Shown here piece by piece: positions 34,757 to 43,688 of a DNA stretch of 51,140 nt. The DNA is from Streptomyces sp. PKU-EA00015 (lineage in GTDB: Bacteria; Actinomycetota; Actinomycetes; Streptomycetales; Streptomycetaceae): positions 1 to 51,140 of the forward strand of contig NZ_JABZEE010000048.1 of NCBI RefSeq assembly GCF_013387495.1, read 5' to 3'. Every line of letters begins with the position of its first letter. Position 1 is the first letter of the stretch. Under the pieces are notes generated by a model. That model saw only the letters and a list, made by a program, of their open reading frames with translations. It did not search any database and was not told the origin of the DNA. Made by a program: the position numbers and the translations under genes.

Positions 34757-35989
34757 ATGGGATTCCATGTCGACTCCGAGACCGGGCGACTGCGCCAGGT
34801 CATCCTCCACCGGCCCGATCTGGAGCTGAAGCGGCTCACGCCGAGCAACAAGGACGCGCTGCTCTTCGACGACGTGCTCTGGGTCCGCCGGGCCCGTCAG
34901 GAGCACGACGGCTTCGCGGACGTTCTGCGTGACCGAGGGGTGGAGGTGCATCTCTTCGGCGACCTGCTGCGCGAGTCGCTGGAGATCCCCGAGGCCAGGA
35001 AACTGGTGCTGGACCGCGTCTTCGACGAGAAGGAGTACGGACCGCTCGCGACCGACCACCTGCGCGTCGCCTTCGACGCGCTGCCCACGTCCGATCTCGT
35101 CGAGGCGCTGGTGGGCGGGATGACCAAGCGGGAGTTCCTCGCGGGACACTCCGAGCCGACGTCGGTCCGCTTCCATGTGATGGACCTGGACGACTTCCTG
35201 CTCCAGCCGCTGCCCAATCACCTCTTCACCCGTGACACTTCGGCCTGGATCTACGACGGCGTCTCCATCAACGCGATGCGCTGGCCGGCCCGCCAGCGGG
35301 AGACCGTGCACTTCGAGGCCATCTACAAGCACCATCCCCATTTCGTGGGTGCGGAGGCCGAGACGTTCCACCACTGGTCGGAGGGGCAGGACGACTACCC
35401 GTCCACCATCGAGGGCGGCGATGTGCTGGTGATCGGAAACGGCGCGGTGCTGATCGGGATGAGCGAGCGCACCACACCGCAGGCCGTGGAGATGCTGGCG
35501 CGCGGACTGTTCGCCGCCGGTTCCGCGCGGACGATCGTGGCCCTGGACATGCCCAAGCGCAGGGCGTTCATGCACCTGGACACCGTGATGACCATGGTCG
35601 ACGGGGACACGTTCACGCAGTACGCGGGGCTCGGCATGCTCCGCTCGTACACCATCGAACCGGCCGACGGCTTCGGCGCGCTCAAGGTCAGTGACCATCC
35701 GCCGGAGCAGATGCACGACGCGATCGCGGCGGCGCTCGGGCTGAAGGACATACGGGTGCTGACCGCGACCCAGGACGTGCACGCGGCCGAGCGCGAGCAG
35801 TGGGACGACGGCTGCAACGTGCTCGCCGTCGAACCGGGTGTCGTCGTGGCCTACGAGCGCAACGTCACGACCAACACCCATCTGCGCAAGCAGGGCATCG
35901 AGGTGATCGAGATACCCGGCAGCGAACTGGGCCGGGGCAGGGGCGGCCCGCGCTGCATGAGCTGCCCTGTGGAGCGCGAGGCTGTATAG
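34757..35989 (+). CDS. arcA: Arginine deiminase
   Basis: A 410-residue guanidino-modifying enzyme that hydrolyses arginine to citrulline and ammonia. Conserved segments are FTRDTSAWI, the EGGDVLV block, the catalytic His in HLDTVMTMVD, and the C-terminal GGPRCMSCP, where Cys400 is the expected nucleophile. ATG at 34757 follows GAGGATGGAG and starts MGFHVDSETGRLRQV, the normal N-terminus of the family. Ornithine carbamoyltransferase follows 62 bases later, making citrulline to ornithine plus carbamoyl phosphate the logical next step. No carbamate kinase gene is present in the window, so a full ATP-yielding ADI pathway is not shown. Confidence 0.95.
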   Translation: MGFHVDSETGRLRQVILHRPDLELKRLTPSNKDALLFDDVLWVRRARQEHDGFADVLRDRGVEVHLFGDLLRESLEIPEARKLVLDRVFDEKEYGPLATDHLRVAFDALPTSDLVEALVGGMTKREFLAGHSEPTSVRFHVMDLDDFLLQPLPNHLFTRDTSAWIYDGVSINAMRWPARQRETVHFEAIYKHHPHFVGAEAETFHHWSEGQDDYPSTIEGGDVLVIGNGAVLIGMSERTTPQAVEMLARGLFAAGSARTIVALDMPKRRAFMHLDTVMTMVDGDTFTQYAGLGMLRSYTIEPADGFGALKVSDHPPEQMHDAIAAALGLKDIRVLTATQDVHAAEREQWDDGCNVLAVEPGVVVAYERNVTTNTHLRKQGIEVIEIPGSELGRGRGGPRCMSCPVEREAV

Positions 35990-36009
35990 CGATGCATTGA
36001 GTCGTATAG
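35984..36009. repeat. 20-bp-spaced GTATAG direct repeat in the arcA-argF gap, possible ARG box
   Basis: GTATAG occurs at 35984-35989 and 36004-36009, exactly two helical turns apart, flanking GCGATGCATTGAG. The AT-rich ATGCATTGA core loosely resembles Streptomyces ARG-box half-sites. ArgR binding is a guess. Confidence 0.35.
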
Positions 36010-36051
36010 ACTTCCATTGTCACCGCCTTCCGCGACCCAGGAGCAGCCACC

Positions 36052-37059
36052 ATGGCGATACATCTCGAAGGCCGCCACTGCCTCAAGGAGCTGGACTTCA
36101 CGGCCGAGGAGTTCCGCGGCCTGATCGGTCTGGCCGCCGACCTCAAGGCCGCCAAGCGGGCAGGGACCGAGGTCCAGCGGCTGCGCGGCAAGAACATCGC
36201 ACTGATCTTCGAGAAGTCGTCGACCCGTACGCGCTGCTCCTTCGAGGTCGCCGCCGCCGACCAGGGCGCGTCCACGACCTACATCGACCCGGCCGGCTCC
36301 CACATCGGCAGCAAGGAGTCGGCCAAGGACACCGCCCGGGTGCTGGGCCGCATGTTCGACGCGATCGAGTTCCGCGGTGACGCGCAGGACACCGTCGAGC
36401 AGCTGGCCGCGCACGCCGGCGTGCCCGTCTACAACGGGCTCACCGACGACTGGCACCCGACCCAGATGCTCGCCGACGTGCTGACCATGACCGAGCACAC
36501 CGACAAGCCGCTGGAGAGCGTCTCCTTCGCCTACCTCGGTGACGCCCGCTTCAACATGGGCAACTCCTACCTGGTCACCGGCGCCCTGCTCGGCATGGAC
36601 GTGCGCATCGTCGCACCCGAGGCGTACTGGCCGGCCGAGGAGATCGTCGCCACGGCCCGCCGGGTGGCCGAGGAGAGCGGTGCGCGGATCACGCTCACCG
36701 AGGACATCGCCGAGGGCGTGCGAGGCGCCGACTTCGTCGCCACCGACGTCTGGGTCTCGATGGGCGAGCCCAAGGAGGTGTGGGACGAGCGGATCAAGGC
36801 GCTCGCTCCCTATGCGGTGACCATGGACGTGCTGCGCGCGACGGGCAACGCGGACGTCAAGTTCCTGCACTGCCTGCCGGCCTTCCACGATCTCGGCACC
36901 GCGGTGGCGCGCGAGATCCACGAGCGCCACGGCCTCACGGAGCTGGAGGTGACCGACGAGGTCTTCGAGTCGGCCCACTCCGTCGTCTTCGACGAGGCCG
37001 AGAACCGTATGCACACGATCAAGGCGGTCATGGTGGCCACCCTCTCCGCCGCTGAATAG
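36052..37059 (+). CDS. argF: Ornithine carbamoyltransferase
   Basis: A 335-residue ornithine carbamoyltransferase. The carbamoyl-phosphate loop SSTRTR is at 56-61, HPTQMLAD binds carbamoyl phosphate, and FLHCLPAFHD carries the ornithine-site Cys. The enzyme forms citrulline in arginine biosynthesis, or runs in reverse with arginine deiminase (catabolic, ArcB-like). Its position directly after arcA suggests at least partly the catabolic role, but sequence alone does not decide between argF and arcB. ATG with GGAGC upstream. A repeat in the 62-base gap may be regulatory. Confidence 0.94.
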   Translation: MAIHLEGRHCLKELDFTAEEFRGLIGLAADLKAAKRAGTEVQRLRGKNIALIFEKSSTRTRCSFEVAAADQGASTTYIDPAGSHIGSKESAKDTARVLGRMFDAIEFRGDAQDTVEQLAAHAGVPVYNGLTDDWHPTQMLADVLTMTEHTDKPLESVSFAYLGDARFNMGNSYLVTGALLGMDVRIVAPEAYWPAEEIVATARRVAEESGARITLTEDIAEGVRGADFVATDVWVSMGEPKEVWDERIKALAPYAVTMDVLRATGNADVKFLHCLPAFHDLGTAVAREIHERHGLTELEVTDEVFESAHSVVFDEAENRMHTIKAVMVATLSAAE

Positions 37060-37224
37060 CCATGTGCCCGATCGGGTGACCGTTCGCGGTCTTCCTGCCG
37101 GTGGGCGCAGTCGTCTCCGCGCTCTACGGCCGGCGCCACTCGCGGCCGGCCCCGGGCGGACGACGCGGACGGCCGGAACGATCTGGTCGGCGCCGCCTCG
37201 GTGGAGTGAGCCCCGGCGCGCCGG

Positions 37225-37653
37225 TCAGCGCCGGGCGGGCAGCGTGAACCAGACCGCCTTGCCCCGCTCCGTCGGGCGGTGCCCGCAGTCCGAGCTGAGC
37301 GTGCGGACGAGCAGCAGCCCGCGCCCGTGCTCCTGCCACGGGTCGGGCGCATGAGCCGGCGCCGCCGGTGAGAGATCGCCGGGCGGCGCCGGATCGGCGT
37401 CGTGCACCTCCACCTGGCAGCCCGTGGGCAGCAGCTCGATCACCAGCTGTATGGGCACCCCGCACCGGGTGTGCTCCACCGCGTTGGCCACCAGCTCCGC
37501 CGTGAGCAGCTCTGCCGTGTCGCTGTCCGCGGACGCCTCGATGTCCGCCAGCGCTGCGCGGACCACCGCACGGGCCATGGGCACCGCTGCCGTGGTGTGC
37601 GGCAGCGCGATGCGCCAGGAGGCGGTCTCGGCGGAGTCGGCGGCTTCGGGCAA
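37225..37653 (-). CDS. RsbW-like ATP-binding protein (anti-sigma factor kinase type)
   Basis: A 142-residue GHKL ATPase-fold protein typical of the large Streptomyces family of RsbW/SpoIIAB-like regulators. The N box is LLTAELVANAVEHT, the D-x-G region is replaced by VEVHDADPAPP, and the G2 box is EHGRGLLLVRTLSS. It probably binds ATP and regulates a sigma factor or anti-anti-sigma partner by phosphorylation, but no partner is adjacent. It is convergent with argF and divergent from the crotonase gene. Confidence 0.9.
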   Translation of the reverse strand: MPEAADSAETASWRIALPHTTAAVPMARAVVRAALADIEASADSDTAELLTAELVANAVEHTRCGVPIQLVIELLPTGCQVEVHDADPAPPGDLSPAAPAHAPDPWQEHGRGLLLVRTLSSDCGHRPTERGKAVWFTLPARR

Positions 37654-37791
37654 GGCGTATGTCCGTTCGGTGGCGGTGGTGTGTTCACCCTACGAACAGC
37701 CGGAGGCCGGTCCAGGCCCCGGGGGGCTGCCGCCGTGACCTGTGCCGGAAACGGGACGGGATCCCAGCACTGTCACAACACGGATATCGCG

Positions 37792-37826
37792 CACTCGTGA
37801 CGGCAGTCACAGATGAGTGATAACTT
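37792..37826 (+). promoter_or_regulatory. Promoter/operator of the crotonase-monooxygenase unit
   Basis: Nested inverted repeats CACTC (37792) GTGAC (37797) / GTCAC (37806) GAGTG (37815) are followed by GATAACTT. GTGACG as -35 and TAACTT (37821-37826) as -10 give an 18-base spacer. The 13-mer GTGACGGCAGTCA (37797-37809) recurs with one mismatch at 43703-43715, in both cases 22 bp before a GATA(A)CT element. Confidence 0.65.
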
Positions 37827-37874
37827 CGAGAGGCAGGCAGCAGGCCGACCGCCCGCCGAAGGAGGCCCCACTCC

Positions 37875-38702
37875 ATGAGCCCCTTTTCCGGTTCCGCGAC
37901 GCGCACCGAGCGCTGGCGCCATCTGCGGCTGACGCTCCAGGACGGCGTGGCGAGCGTGACGCTCGACCGGCCCGACAAGCTCAACGCCCTCACCTTCGGC
38001 GCCTACGCCGACCTGCGCGATCTGCTCGCCGAGCTCTCCCGGGAGCGGTCGGTGCGGGCCCTCGTGCTCGGCGGCGAGGGCCGTGGCTTCTGCTCGGGCG
38101 GCGACGTCGACGAGATCATCGGCGCGACCCTGTCGATGGACACCGCGCAGCTCCTCGACTTCAACCGGATGACGGGACAGGTCGTCCGCGCGATCCGCGA
38201 GTGCCCCTTCCCGGTGATCGCCGCGGTCCACGGCGTCGCCGCCGGAGCGGGTGCGGTGCTGGCGCTGGCCGCCGACTTCCGGATCGCCGACGCGTCGGCG
38301 AGGTTCGCCTTCCTGTTCACCAAGGTCGGGCTGTCGGGCGGCGACATGGGAGCGGCGTACCTGCTGCCCCGGGTGGTCGGGCTGGGCCACGCCACGCGGC
38401 TCCTCATGCTCGGCGAGCCGGTGCGCGCACCCGAGGCCGAACGGATCGGCCTCCTGAGCGAGCTCGTCGACGAGGGCCAGGCGGACCGGCGCGCCGCCGA
38501 GCTGGCCCGGCGTCTCGCCGACGGCCCGGCCCTGGCGTACGCCCAGACCAAGGCGCTGCTCACCGCGGAACTGGACATGCCGCTCGCCGCGGCGGTCGAG
38601 ATGGACGCGGCCACGCAGGCGCTCCTGATGAACGGCGAGGACTACGCGGAGTTCCACGCCGCGTTCACGGAGAAGCGCCCGCCCAAGTGGCAGGGCCGCT
38701 GA
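37875..38702 (+). CDS. Crotonase-family (enoyl-CoA hydratase/isomerase) protein
   Basis: A 275-residue crotonase-fold enzyme with the oxyanion-hole segments FCSGGDVDEI and VAAGAGAVLALAADF. The two catalytic Glu of classical enoyl-CoA hydratases are not present: the first aligned position is Val (GAGAVLAL) and the second lies in FLFTKVGLSGGDMGAAYLLP, without Glu but with an Asp. This points to different chemistry, such as ring hydration/cleavage seen in BadI- or BoxC-type crotonases. It starts the plus-strand unit leading to the aryl-CoA monooxygenase (one base between stop and next ATG). A GGAGGC element precedes the ATG. The ring-cleavage role is inference from context. Confidence 0.88.
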   Translation: MSPFSGSATRTERWRHLRLTLQDGVASVTLDRPDKLNALTFGAYADLRDLLAELSRERSVRALVLGGEGRGFCSGGDVDEIIGATLSMDTAQLLDFNRMTGQVVRAIRECPFPVIAAVHGVAAGAGAVLALAADFRIADASARFAFLFTKVGLSGGDMGAAYLLPRVVGLGHATRLLMLGEPVRAPEAERIGLLSELVDEGQADRRAAELARRLADGPALAYAQTKALLTAELDMPLAAAVEMDAATQALLMNGEDYAEFHAAFTEKRPPKWQGR

Positions 38703-38703
38703 C

Positions 38704-41214
38704 ATGGCTGCCGCCTCCCTGCCGTTGCCGGACCCCGGCCCGTCCCCCGGCGGCCCGCTCCCCGCCGGTGCGGGTGACGCCGTCGCCCCCGAGACATCCC
38801 CCGGACCGGCCCTCGCCGCGGCCGCCGCCGTCGCCCCCGTGCCGCCGTCGGCATCGGGACCGGGCCCAGCCCCCGCCACGCCCGCGTCCGGAGCTCCGCA
38901 CGCCGACGCGCCCGAGGGAGGCCCCGTCCCGTCGGACGCTCACCCCCTGCGCGTCGCCGTCATCGGCGGCGGCCCCGGAGGGCTGTACGCCGCCGCGCTG
39001 CTCAAGCGGCTCGACCCGGCCCGCGACATCACCGTCTACGAACGCAACGCGCCCGACGACACCTTCGGCTTCGGCGTCGTCCTGTCCGACGAGACGCTCG
39101 GCGGCATCGAGCACGCCGACCCCGTGGTCTACGGCGCCCTGCAGGACGAGTTCGTCCGCTGGGACGACATCGACATCGTCCACCGCGGACACTCGCTCAC
39201 CTCCGGCGGGCACGGCTTCGCCGCTCTCGGCCGGCGCCGTCTGCTGGAGATCCTCCACGAGCGCTGCGCGTCCCTCGGCGTCCGTCTCCGCTTCCGCACC
39301 CCCGCGCCGCCCGCCGCGGAACTCGCCGCCGGCCACGACCTCGTCATCGCCGCCGACGGTGTCCACAGCGCGACCCGCGACGCCCACGCCGACGTCTTCG
39401 GGCCCCGGATCACCACTCACCGCTGCCGCTACATCTGGCTCGCCGCCGACTTCGCCTTCCCCTCCTTCCGGTTCGAGGTCGCCGAGACCGAGTACGGCGT
39501 CATGCAGCTGCACGGCTACCCGTTCTCCGCCGACGCCTCCACCGTCATCGTCGAGATGCGCGAGGAGGTCTGGCGCGCCGCGGGCTTCGACGAACTCGGT
39601 GAGCAGGAATCCGCCGCCCGCTGCGCCAAGGTCTTCGCCGAGGCGCTCGACGGCCGCCCCCTGCGCGGCAACTCCTCCGCCTGGATCGCCTTCCGCACCG
39701 TCGTCAACGACCGCTGGTCGCACGGCAACACCGTGCTCCTCGGCGACGCCGCCCACACCGCGCACTTCTCCATCGGCTCGGGCACCAAGCTCGCCGTCGA
39801 GGACGCCCTCGCCCTCGTCGCCTGCGTCCAGGAGCAGCCCGACCTGCCCGCGGCCCTCGCCGCGTACGAGAGCGAGCGCCGCCCCGTCGTCGAGTCCACC
39901 CAGCGGGCGGCGGCCGCGAGCCTGCGTTGGTTCGAGGAGCTCGCGACCTACCTCGACCAGCCTCCCCGGCAGTTCGCCTTCAACCTCCTCACCCGCAGCC
40001 GCCGCGTGACCCACGACAACCTGCGGCTGCGCGACCCCGCCTTCACCGGGGCCGTCGAGCGGGACTTCGGCTGCCCGCCGGGCACACCGCCCATGTTCAC
40101 CCCCTTCCGCCTGCGCGGACTGACTATGCGCAACCGCGTCGTCGTCTCGCCCATGGACCTGTACGTCGCCGAGGACGGACTCCCCGGCGACTTCCACCTC
40201 GTCCACCTCGGTTCCCGCGCACTGGGCGGCGCGGGCCTGGTGATGACCGAGATGGTGTGCGTGAGCCCCGAGGGCCGGATCACCCCGGGCTGCACCGGGC
40301 TCTACACCGCCGAACAGGCCACCGCATGGCGCCGCGTCACCGACTTCGTCCACCAACGGGCAACGGGCGCGGCGATCGGCGTCCAGCTCGGCCACTCCGG
40401 CCGCAAGGGCTCCACCAAGCTCATGTGGGAAGGCATCGACCAGCCCCTGGAACAGGGCAACTGGCCCGTGTCCGCCGCCTCCCCGATCCCGTACAGGCAC
40501 GGCGTCAACCAGATCCCGCACGCGCTCGACCGCGCGGGACTGGCCGAGATCCGGGCCCAGTTCGCCGAAGCCGCCCGCCGCGCCGCCGACAGCGGCTTCG
40601 ACCTCCTCGAACTCCACTGCGCGCACGGCTACCTGCTCTCCGGCTTCCTCTCGCCGCTGACCAACCACCGCACGGACGCCTACGGCGGTTCCCTGGAGAA
40701 CCGGCTGCGCTTTCCCCTCGAAGTCTTCGACGCCGTGCGGGAGATCTGGCCCGAGGAGCGGCCCATGACCGTTCGCATCTCGGCCACCGACTGGGCGGAC
40801 GGCGGCACCACAGCCGAGGACTCCGTGGCCGTGGCCCGCGCCTTCGCCGCCCACGGAGCCGACGCCATCGACGTCTCCACCGGCCAGGTCGTACCCGACG
40901 AACGCCCCGAGTACGGCCGCTCCTACCAGACCCCGTACGCGGACCGCATCCGCAACGAGGCCGGAGTGCCGGTCATCGCCGTGGGCGCCATCTCCTCCTG
41001 GGACGACGTCAACTCGATCCTGCTCGCGGGCCGGGCCGACCTCTGCGCCCTGGCCAGACCCCACCTCTACGACCCCCACTGGACCCTGCACGCGGCGGCC
41101 GACCAGGACTACCAGGGCGACGCGGCCCCCTGGCCGCTCCCGTACCGCGCGGGCAGCCGCAAGCCCCCGACGGGCCGCACCGACGCGCCCAGGCCCCGGC
41201 TCACGCTCGGCTGA
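38704..41214 (+). CDS. Aryl-CoA flavin monooxygenase fused to old-yellow-enzyme oxidoreductase (salicylyl-CoA 5-hydroxylase / 2-aminobenzoyl-CoA monooxygenase-reductase type)
   Basis: An 836-residue fusion. After an unusual Pro/Ala-rich, probably disordered N-terminus of about 80 residues comes a flavin monooxygenase (VAVIGGGPGGLYAA, FAD DG motif AADGVHSATRD, GD motif LLGDAAHTAHFSIGSGTK). From about residue 465 (MFTPFRLRGLTMRNRVVVSPM) to the end it is an FMN old-yellow-enzyme barrel (IGVQLGHSGRKGS, LHCAHGYLLSGFLSPLTNHR). Two characterised relatives share this layout: 2-aminobenzoyl-CoA monooxygenase/reductase and Streptomyces salicylyl-CoA 5-hydroxylase (SdgC). With an aminobenzoate-type CoA ligase and a RidA gene nearby I favour the aminobenzoyl-CoA reaction, but salicylyl-CoA remains possible. 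The stop abuts that of the convergent paaX-like gene (TGATCA). Confidence 0.9.
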   Translation: MAAASLPLPDPGPSPGGPLPAGAGDAVAPETSPGPALAAAAAVAPVPPSASGPGPAPATPASGAPHADAPEGGPVPSDAHPLRVAVIGGGPGGLYAAALLKRLDPARDITVYERNAPDDTFGFGVVLSDETLGGIEHADPVVYGALQDEFVRWDDIDIVHRGHSLTSGGHGFAALGRRRLLEILHERCASLGVRLRFRTPAPPAAELAAGHDLVIAADGVHSATRDAHADVFGPRITTHRCRYIWLAADFAFPSFRFEVAETEYGVMQLHGYPFSADASTVIVEMREEVWRAAGFDELGEQESAARCAKVFAEALDGRPLRGNSSAWIAFRTVVNDRWSHGNTVLLGDAAHTAHFSIGSGTKLAVEDALALVACVQEQPDLPAALAAYESERRPVVESTQRAAAASLRWFEELATYLDQPPRQFAFNLLTRSRRVTHDNLRLRDPAFTGAVERDFGCPPGTPPMFTPFRLRGLTMRNRVVVSPMDLYVAEDGLPGDFHLVHLGSRALGGAGLVMTEMVCVSPEGRITPGCTGLYTAEQATAWRRVTDFVHQRATGAAIGVQLGHSGRKGSTKLMWEGIDQPLEQGNWPVSAASPIPYRHGVNQIPHALDRAGLAEIRAQFAEAARRAADSGFDLLELHCAHGYLLSGFLSPLTNHRTDAYGGSLENRLRFPLEVFDAVREIWPEERPMTVRISATDWADGGTTAEDSVAVARAFAAHGADAIDVSTGQVVPDERPEYGRSYQTPYADRIRNEAGVPVIAVGAISSWDDVNSILLAGRADLCALARPHLYDPHWTLHAAADQDYQGDAAPWPLPYRAGSRKPPTGRTDAPRPRLTLG

Positions 41215-42030
41215 TCAGGCCCTGTCGCCGAGCACGAACGCCGCCCCGGCGTCCCGCAGCCGCGCGTGCAGCCGGGCGAACACGTCCGCCGAGCGTCCGC
41301 CCGGCCAGCCCTGGGGCAGCAGCTCGGCGGGCAGGCCCGGGTCCGCGTACGGCAGCCGGCGCCAGGAGTCCAGGGCCGGCAGGTAGTCCCGGTAGGCGTC
41401 CTCGGCCGGGGTGTCGTCCCGGGCCTCCCAGGAGCGCAGCACCGGCTCATGCAGATCGAGGAACTCCTCGTGCTGCTTGGCGATCGCCGCCAGGTCCCAC
41501 CAGCGCGAGACCGCCTCCGCCGTCGGGGTGAAGCCGAGGTGCTCGCCGCGGAACAGGTCCACGTACGTGTCGAGCTGGAGGCGGCGCAGGGTGTGCTGCG
41601 TCTCGTCGAACAGGCGGGCAGGAGCGATCCACACCCCCGGCGCCGCAGCCCCGAAGCCCAGCCTGACCAGCCGGGAGCGCAGCAGATGGCGCTTGTGACG
41701 TTCCGCCTCGGGCACCGAGAACACGGCGATGACCCAGCCGTCCGCGAGGTCGGCGGACGAGCCCGCGTAGATCCGCCGGTCGCCGTCGTCGAGGAGCTGA
41801 CGGGCGTCGGCGGACAGGGTGTAACCGGCGGCGCCGTCCTCCGTGCGCTCGGGCACCAGCAGACCGCGGCGCTTGAGCCGGGACACCGAGGAGCGTACCG
41901 ACGGCGCGTCCACGCCGAGGACGCCCAGCAGCCGGATGAGCTCGGCCACGGCGAGGGAGCCCGTGTGCTCGCGCCCGTAGGCGCCGTACAGGGTGACGAT
42001 CAGGGATCGCGGGGTGTGCTGCTCGGCCAC
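41215..42030 (-). CDS. PaaX-family transcriptional regulator
   Basis: A 271-residue PaaX-like repressor. The N-terminal winged helix (SLIVTLYGAYGREH ... PSVRSSVSRLKRRGLL) is at about residues 8-60, followed by the family's effector domain with WVIAVFSVPEAERHKRHLLRSRLVRLGFG and the C-terminal PaaX domain. PaaX repressors sense aryl-CoA esters, such as phenylacetyl-CoA, fitting control of the surrounding aryl-CoA genes. GTG start four bases after the stop of the CoA ligase gene, so both are on one minus-strand transcript, and the regulator is probably autoregulated. Confidence 0.93.
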   Translation of the reverse strand: MAEQHTPRSLIVTLYGAYGREHTGSLAVAELIRLLGVLGVDAPSVRSSVSRLKRRGLLVPERTEDGAAGYTLSADARQLLDDGDRRIYAGSSADLADGWVIAVFSVPEAERHKRHLLRSRLVRLGFGAAAPGVWIAPARLFDETQHTLRRLQLDTYVDLFRGEHLGFTPTAEAVSRWWDLAAIAKQHEEFLDLHEPVLRSWEARDDTPAEDAYRDYLPALDSWRRLPYADPGLPAELLPQGWPGGRSADVFARLHARLRDAGAAFVLGDRA

Positions 42031-42034
42031 GCGA

Positions 42035-43651
42035 TCACTCTAGAGCGCGCAGGCGGAAGCGCTGCAGCTTGCCGGTCGGTGTACGCGGCAGGGCGTCGAG
42101 GAAGACGATCTCGCGCGGACACTTGAACGGCGCGAGGCGCTGCTTGACCGACGCGGTCAGCGCCTCGGCCGTGCCGTCGCCGCGCACCGCGCCGTCGCGC
42201 AGCACCACGTAGGCGACCACGACCTGGCCGCGCAGATCGTCCGGGCGTCCGACGACCGCCGCCTCGGCCACGTCCGGGTGGTGCAGCAGGGCGTCCTCCA
42301 CCTCGGGACCCGCGATGTTGTAACCGGCCGAGATGATCATGTCGTCGGCGCGTGCGACGTAGCGGAACCAGCCGTCCGGCTCGCGCACGTAGGTGTCGCC
42401 CGTGATGTTCCAGCCGCGCCTGACGTACTCCGTCTGCCGCGGGTCGGACAGGTAGCGGCAGCCGACCGGTCCGCGCACGGCCAGCAGCCCCGGCTCGCCG
42501 TCGGGCAGCGGGTCGCCCTCTGCGTCCACCACGCGCGCCTGCCAGCCCGGCACGGGGACCCCGGTGGTGCCCGGCCGGATCGCGTCGTCGGCCGCGGAGA
42601 TGAAGATGTGCAGCAGTTCGGTGGCGCCGATGCCGTTGATGAGGCGCACACCCGTCCGCTCGTGCCAGGACTGCCAGGTGGCCGCGGGCAGGTTCTCACC
42701 GGCCGACACGCAGCGCCGCAGAGAGCGGATGTCGTGCCCGTCGAGGTGGTCCAGCATCACGCGGTAGGCGGTGGGCGCCGTGAACAGGACCGACACCCGG
42801 TGCTCCGCGACGGCCGGCAGCAGCTGAAGGGGGCCGGCCTGTTCCAGCAGCAGCGTGGACGCCCCGGCCCGCATCGGGAACACCACGAGCCCGCCGAGGC
42901 CGAAGGTGAACCCCAGCGGGGGACTGCCCGCGAACACGTCGTCCGCCTGGGGCCGCAGCACGTGGGCCGAGAAGGTGTCGGCGATCGCGAGGACGTCCCG
43001 GTGGAAGTGCATGCACCCTTTGGGACGGCCCGTGGTCCCGGAGGTGAAGGCGATCAGCGCCACGTCGTCGGCCGCCGTCGCGACAGCCGCGTACGGCTCG
43101 GGGGGCCGCGCCGCGGCCCGCCGCAGCAGGTCGTCGGGCGCGTCACCGCCGTACGTGGTGATCCGCAGCCCCGGCACCTCGGCCTTGACCAGGTCGTCGA
43201 CCGACCGGATGTCGCACAGGGCGTGGCCGGCCCGCGCGATCTCGCACACCGTGGCCAGTTCCTTCGACCGCTGCTGGGCCAGGACGGTGACCGCGACGGC
43301 GCCCGCCTTGAGGACGGCGAGCCAGCAGGCCGCGAGATAGGGGGTGGTCGGCCCGCGCAGCAGGACCCGGTTGCCGGGGACCACGCCCAGTTCGCAGGTG
43401 AGGACGTGCGCGATGCGGTCGACCTGTTCGCGCAGCTCACCGTACGTCCAGACCGCGCCCTCGCCGGTACGGAAGACGGGCCGGTCCGCGCCGTGGCGCC
43501 CGATCGTGCCGTCCAGGAGCTCCGCCGCGCAGTTGAGATGCCGCGGGTAGCGGAGCGAGGGCAGGTCCAAGAGGATGTCCGGCCACTCCCCGGCGGGCGG
43601 CAGATGGTCGCGCGCAAAGGTGTCCAGGTGGGCCGAGGGTGTCAGCTCCAT
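42035..43651 (-). CDS. Aryl-CoA ligase, 2-aminobenzoate-/benzoate-CoA ligase type
   Basis: A 538-residue AMP-forming acyl-CoA synthetase. AMP-binding P-loop LIAFTSGTTGRPKGCMHFH, later GATELLH, NITGDTYVREPDGWFRYVARADDMI, and the C-terminal Lys in PRTPTGKLQR. The N-terminus (HLDTFARDHLPP ... RHLNCAAELLD) is characteristic of the benzoate/2-aminobenzoate-CoA ligase branch. It should activate the aromatic acid to its CoA thioester, providing the substrate for the monooxygenase fusion and the likely inducer of the PaaX regulator encoded downstream. ATG at 43651 is preceded by AAGAGGGG; a good promoter (TTGACT-16-TACGCT) lies about 30 bases before the inferred transcription start. Confidence 0.9.
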   Translation of the reverse strand: MELTPSAHLDTFARDHLPPAGEWPDILLDLPSLRYPRHLNCAAELLDGTIGRHGADRPVFRTGEGAVWTYGELREQVDRIAHVLTCELGVVPGNRVLLRGPTTPYLAACWLAVLKAGAVAVTVLAQQRSKELATVCEIARAGHALCDIRSVDDLVKAEVPGLRITTYGGDAPDDLLRRAAARPPEPYAAVATAADDVALIAFTSGTTGRPKGCMHFHRDVLAIADTFSAHVLRPQADDVFAGSPPLGFTFGLGGLVVFPMRAGASTLLLEQAGPLQLLPAVAEHRVSVLFTAPTAYRVMLDHLDGHDIRSLRRCVSAGENLPAATWQSWHERTGVRLINGIGATELLHIFISAADDAIRPGTTGVPVPGWQARVVDAEGDPLPDGEPGLLAVRGPVGCRYLSDPRQTEYVRRGWNITGDTYVREPDGWFRYVARADDMIISAGYNIAGPEVEDALLHHPDVAEAAVVGRPDDLRGQVVVAYVVLRDGAVRGDGTAEALTASVKQRLAPFKCPREIVFLDALPRTPTGKLQRFRLRALE

Positions 43652-43688
43652 GGGGTCGCCCCTCTTCTGGTGGTGGGGTCGCGAAACG

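Noticed and set aside
38665..41091. Large minus-strand frame opposite the monooxygenase fusion
   Set aside because: A shadow of the high-GC sense gene, with no recognisable domain.
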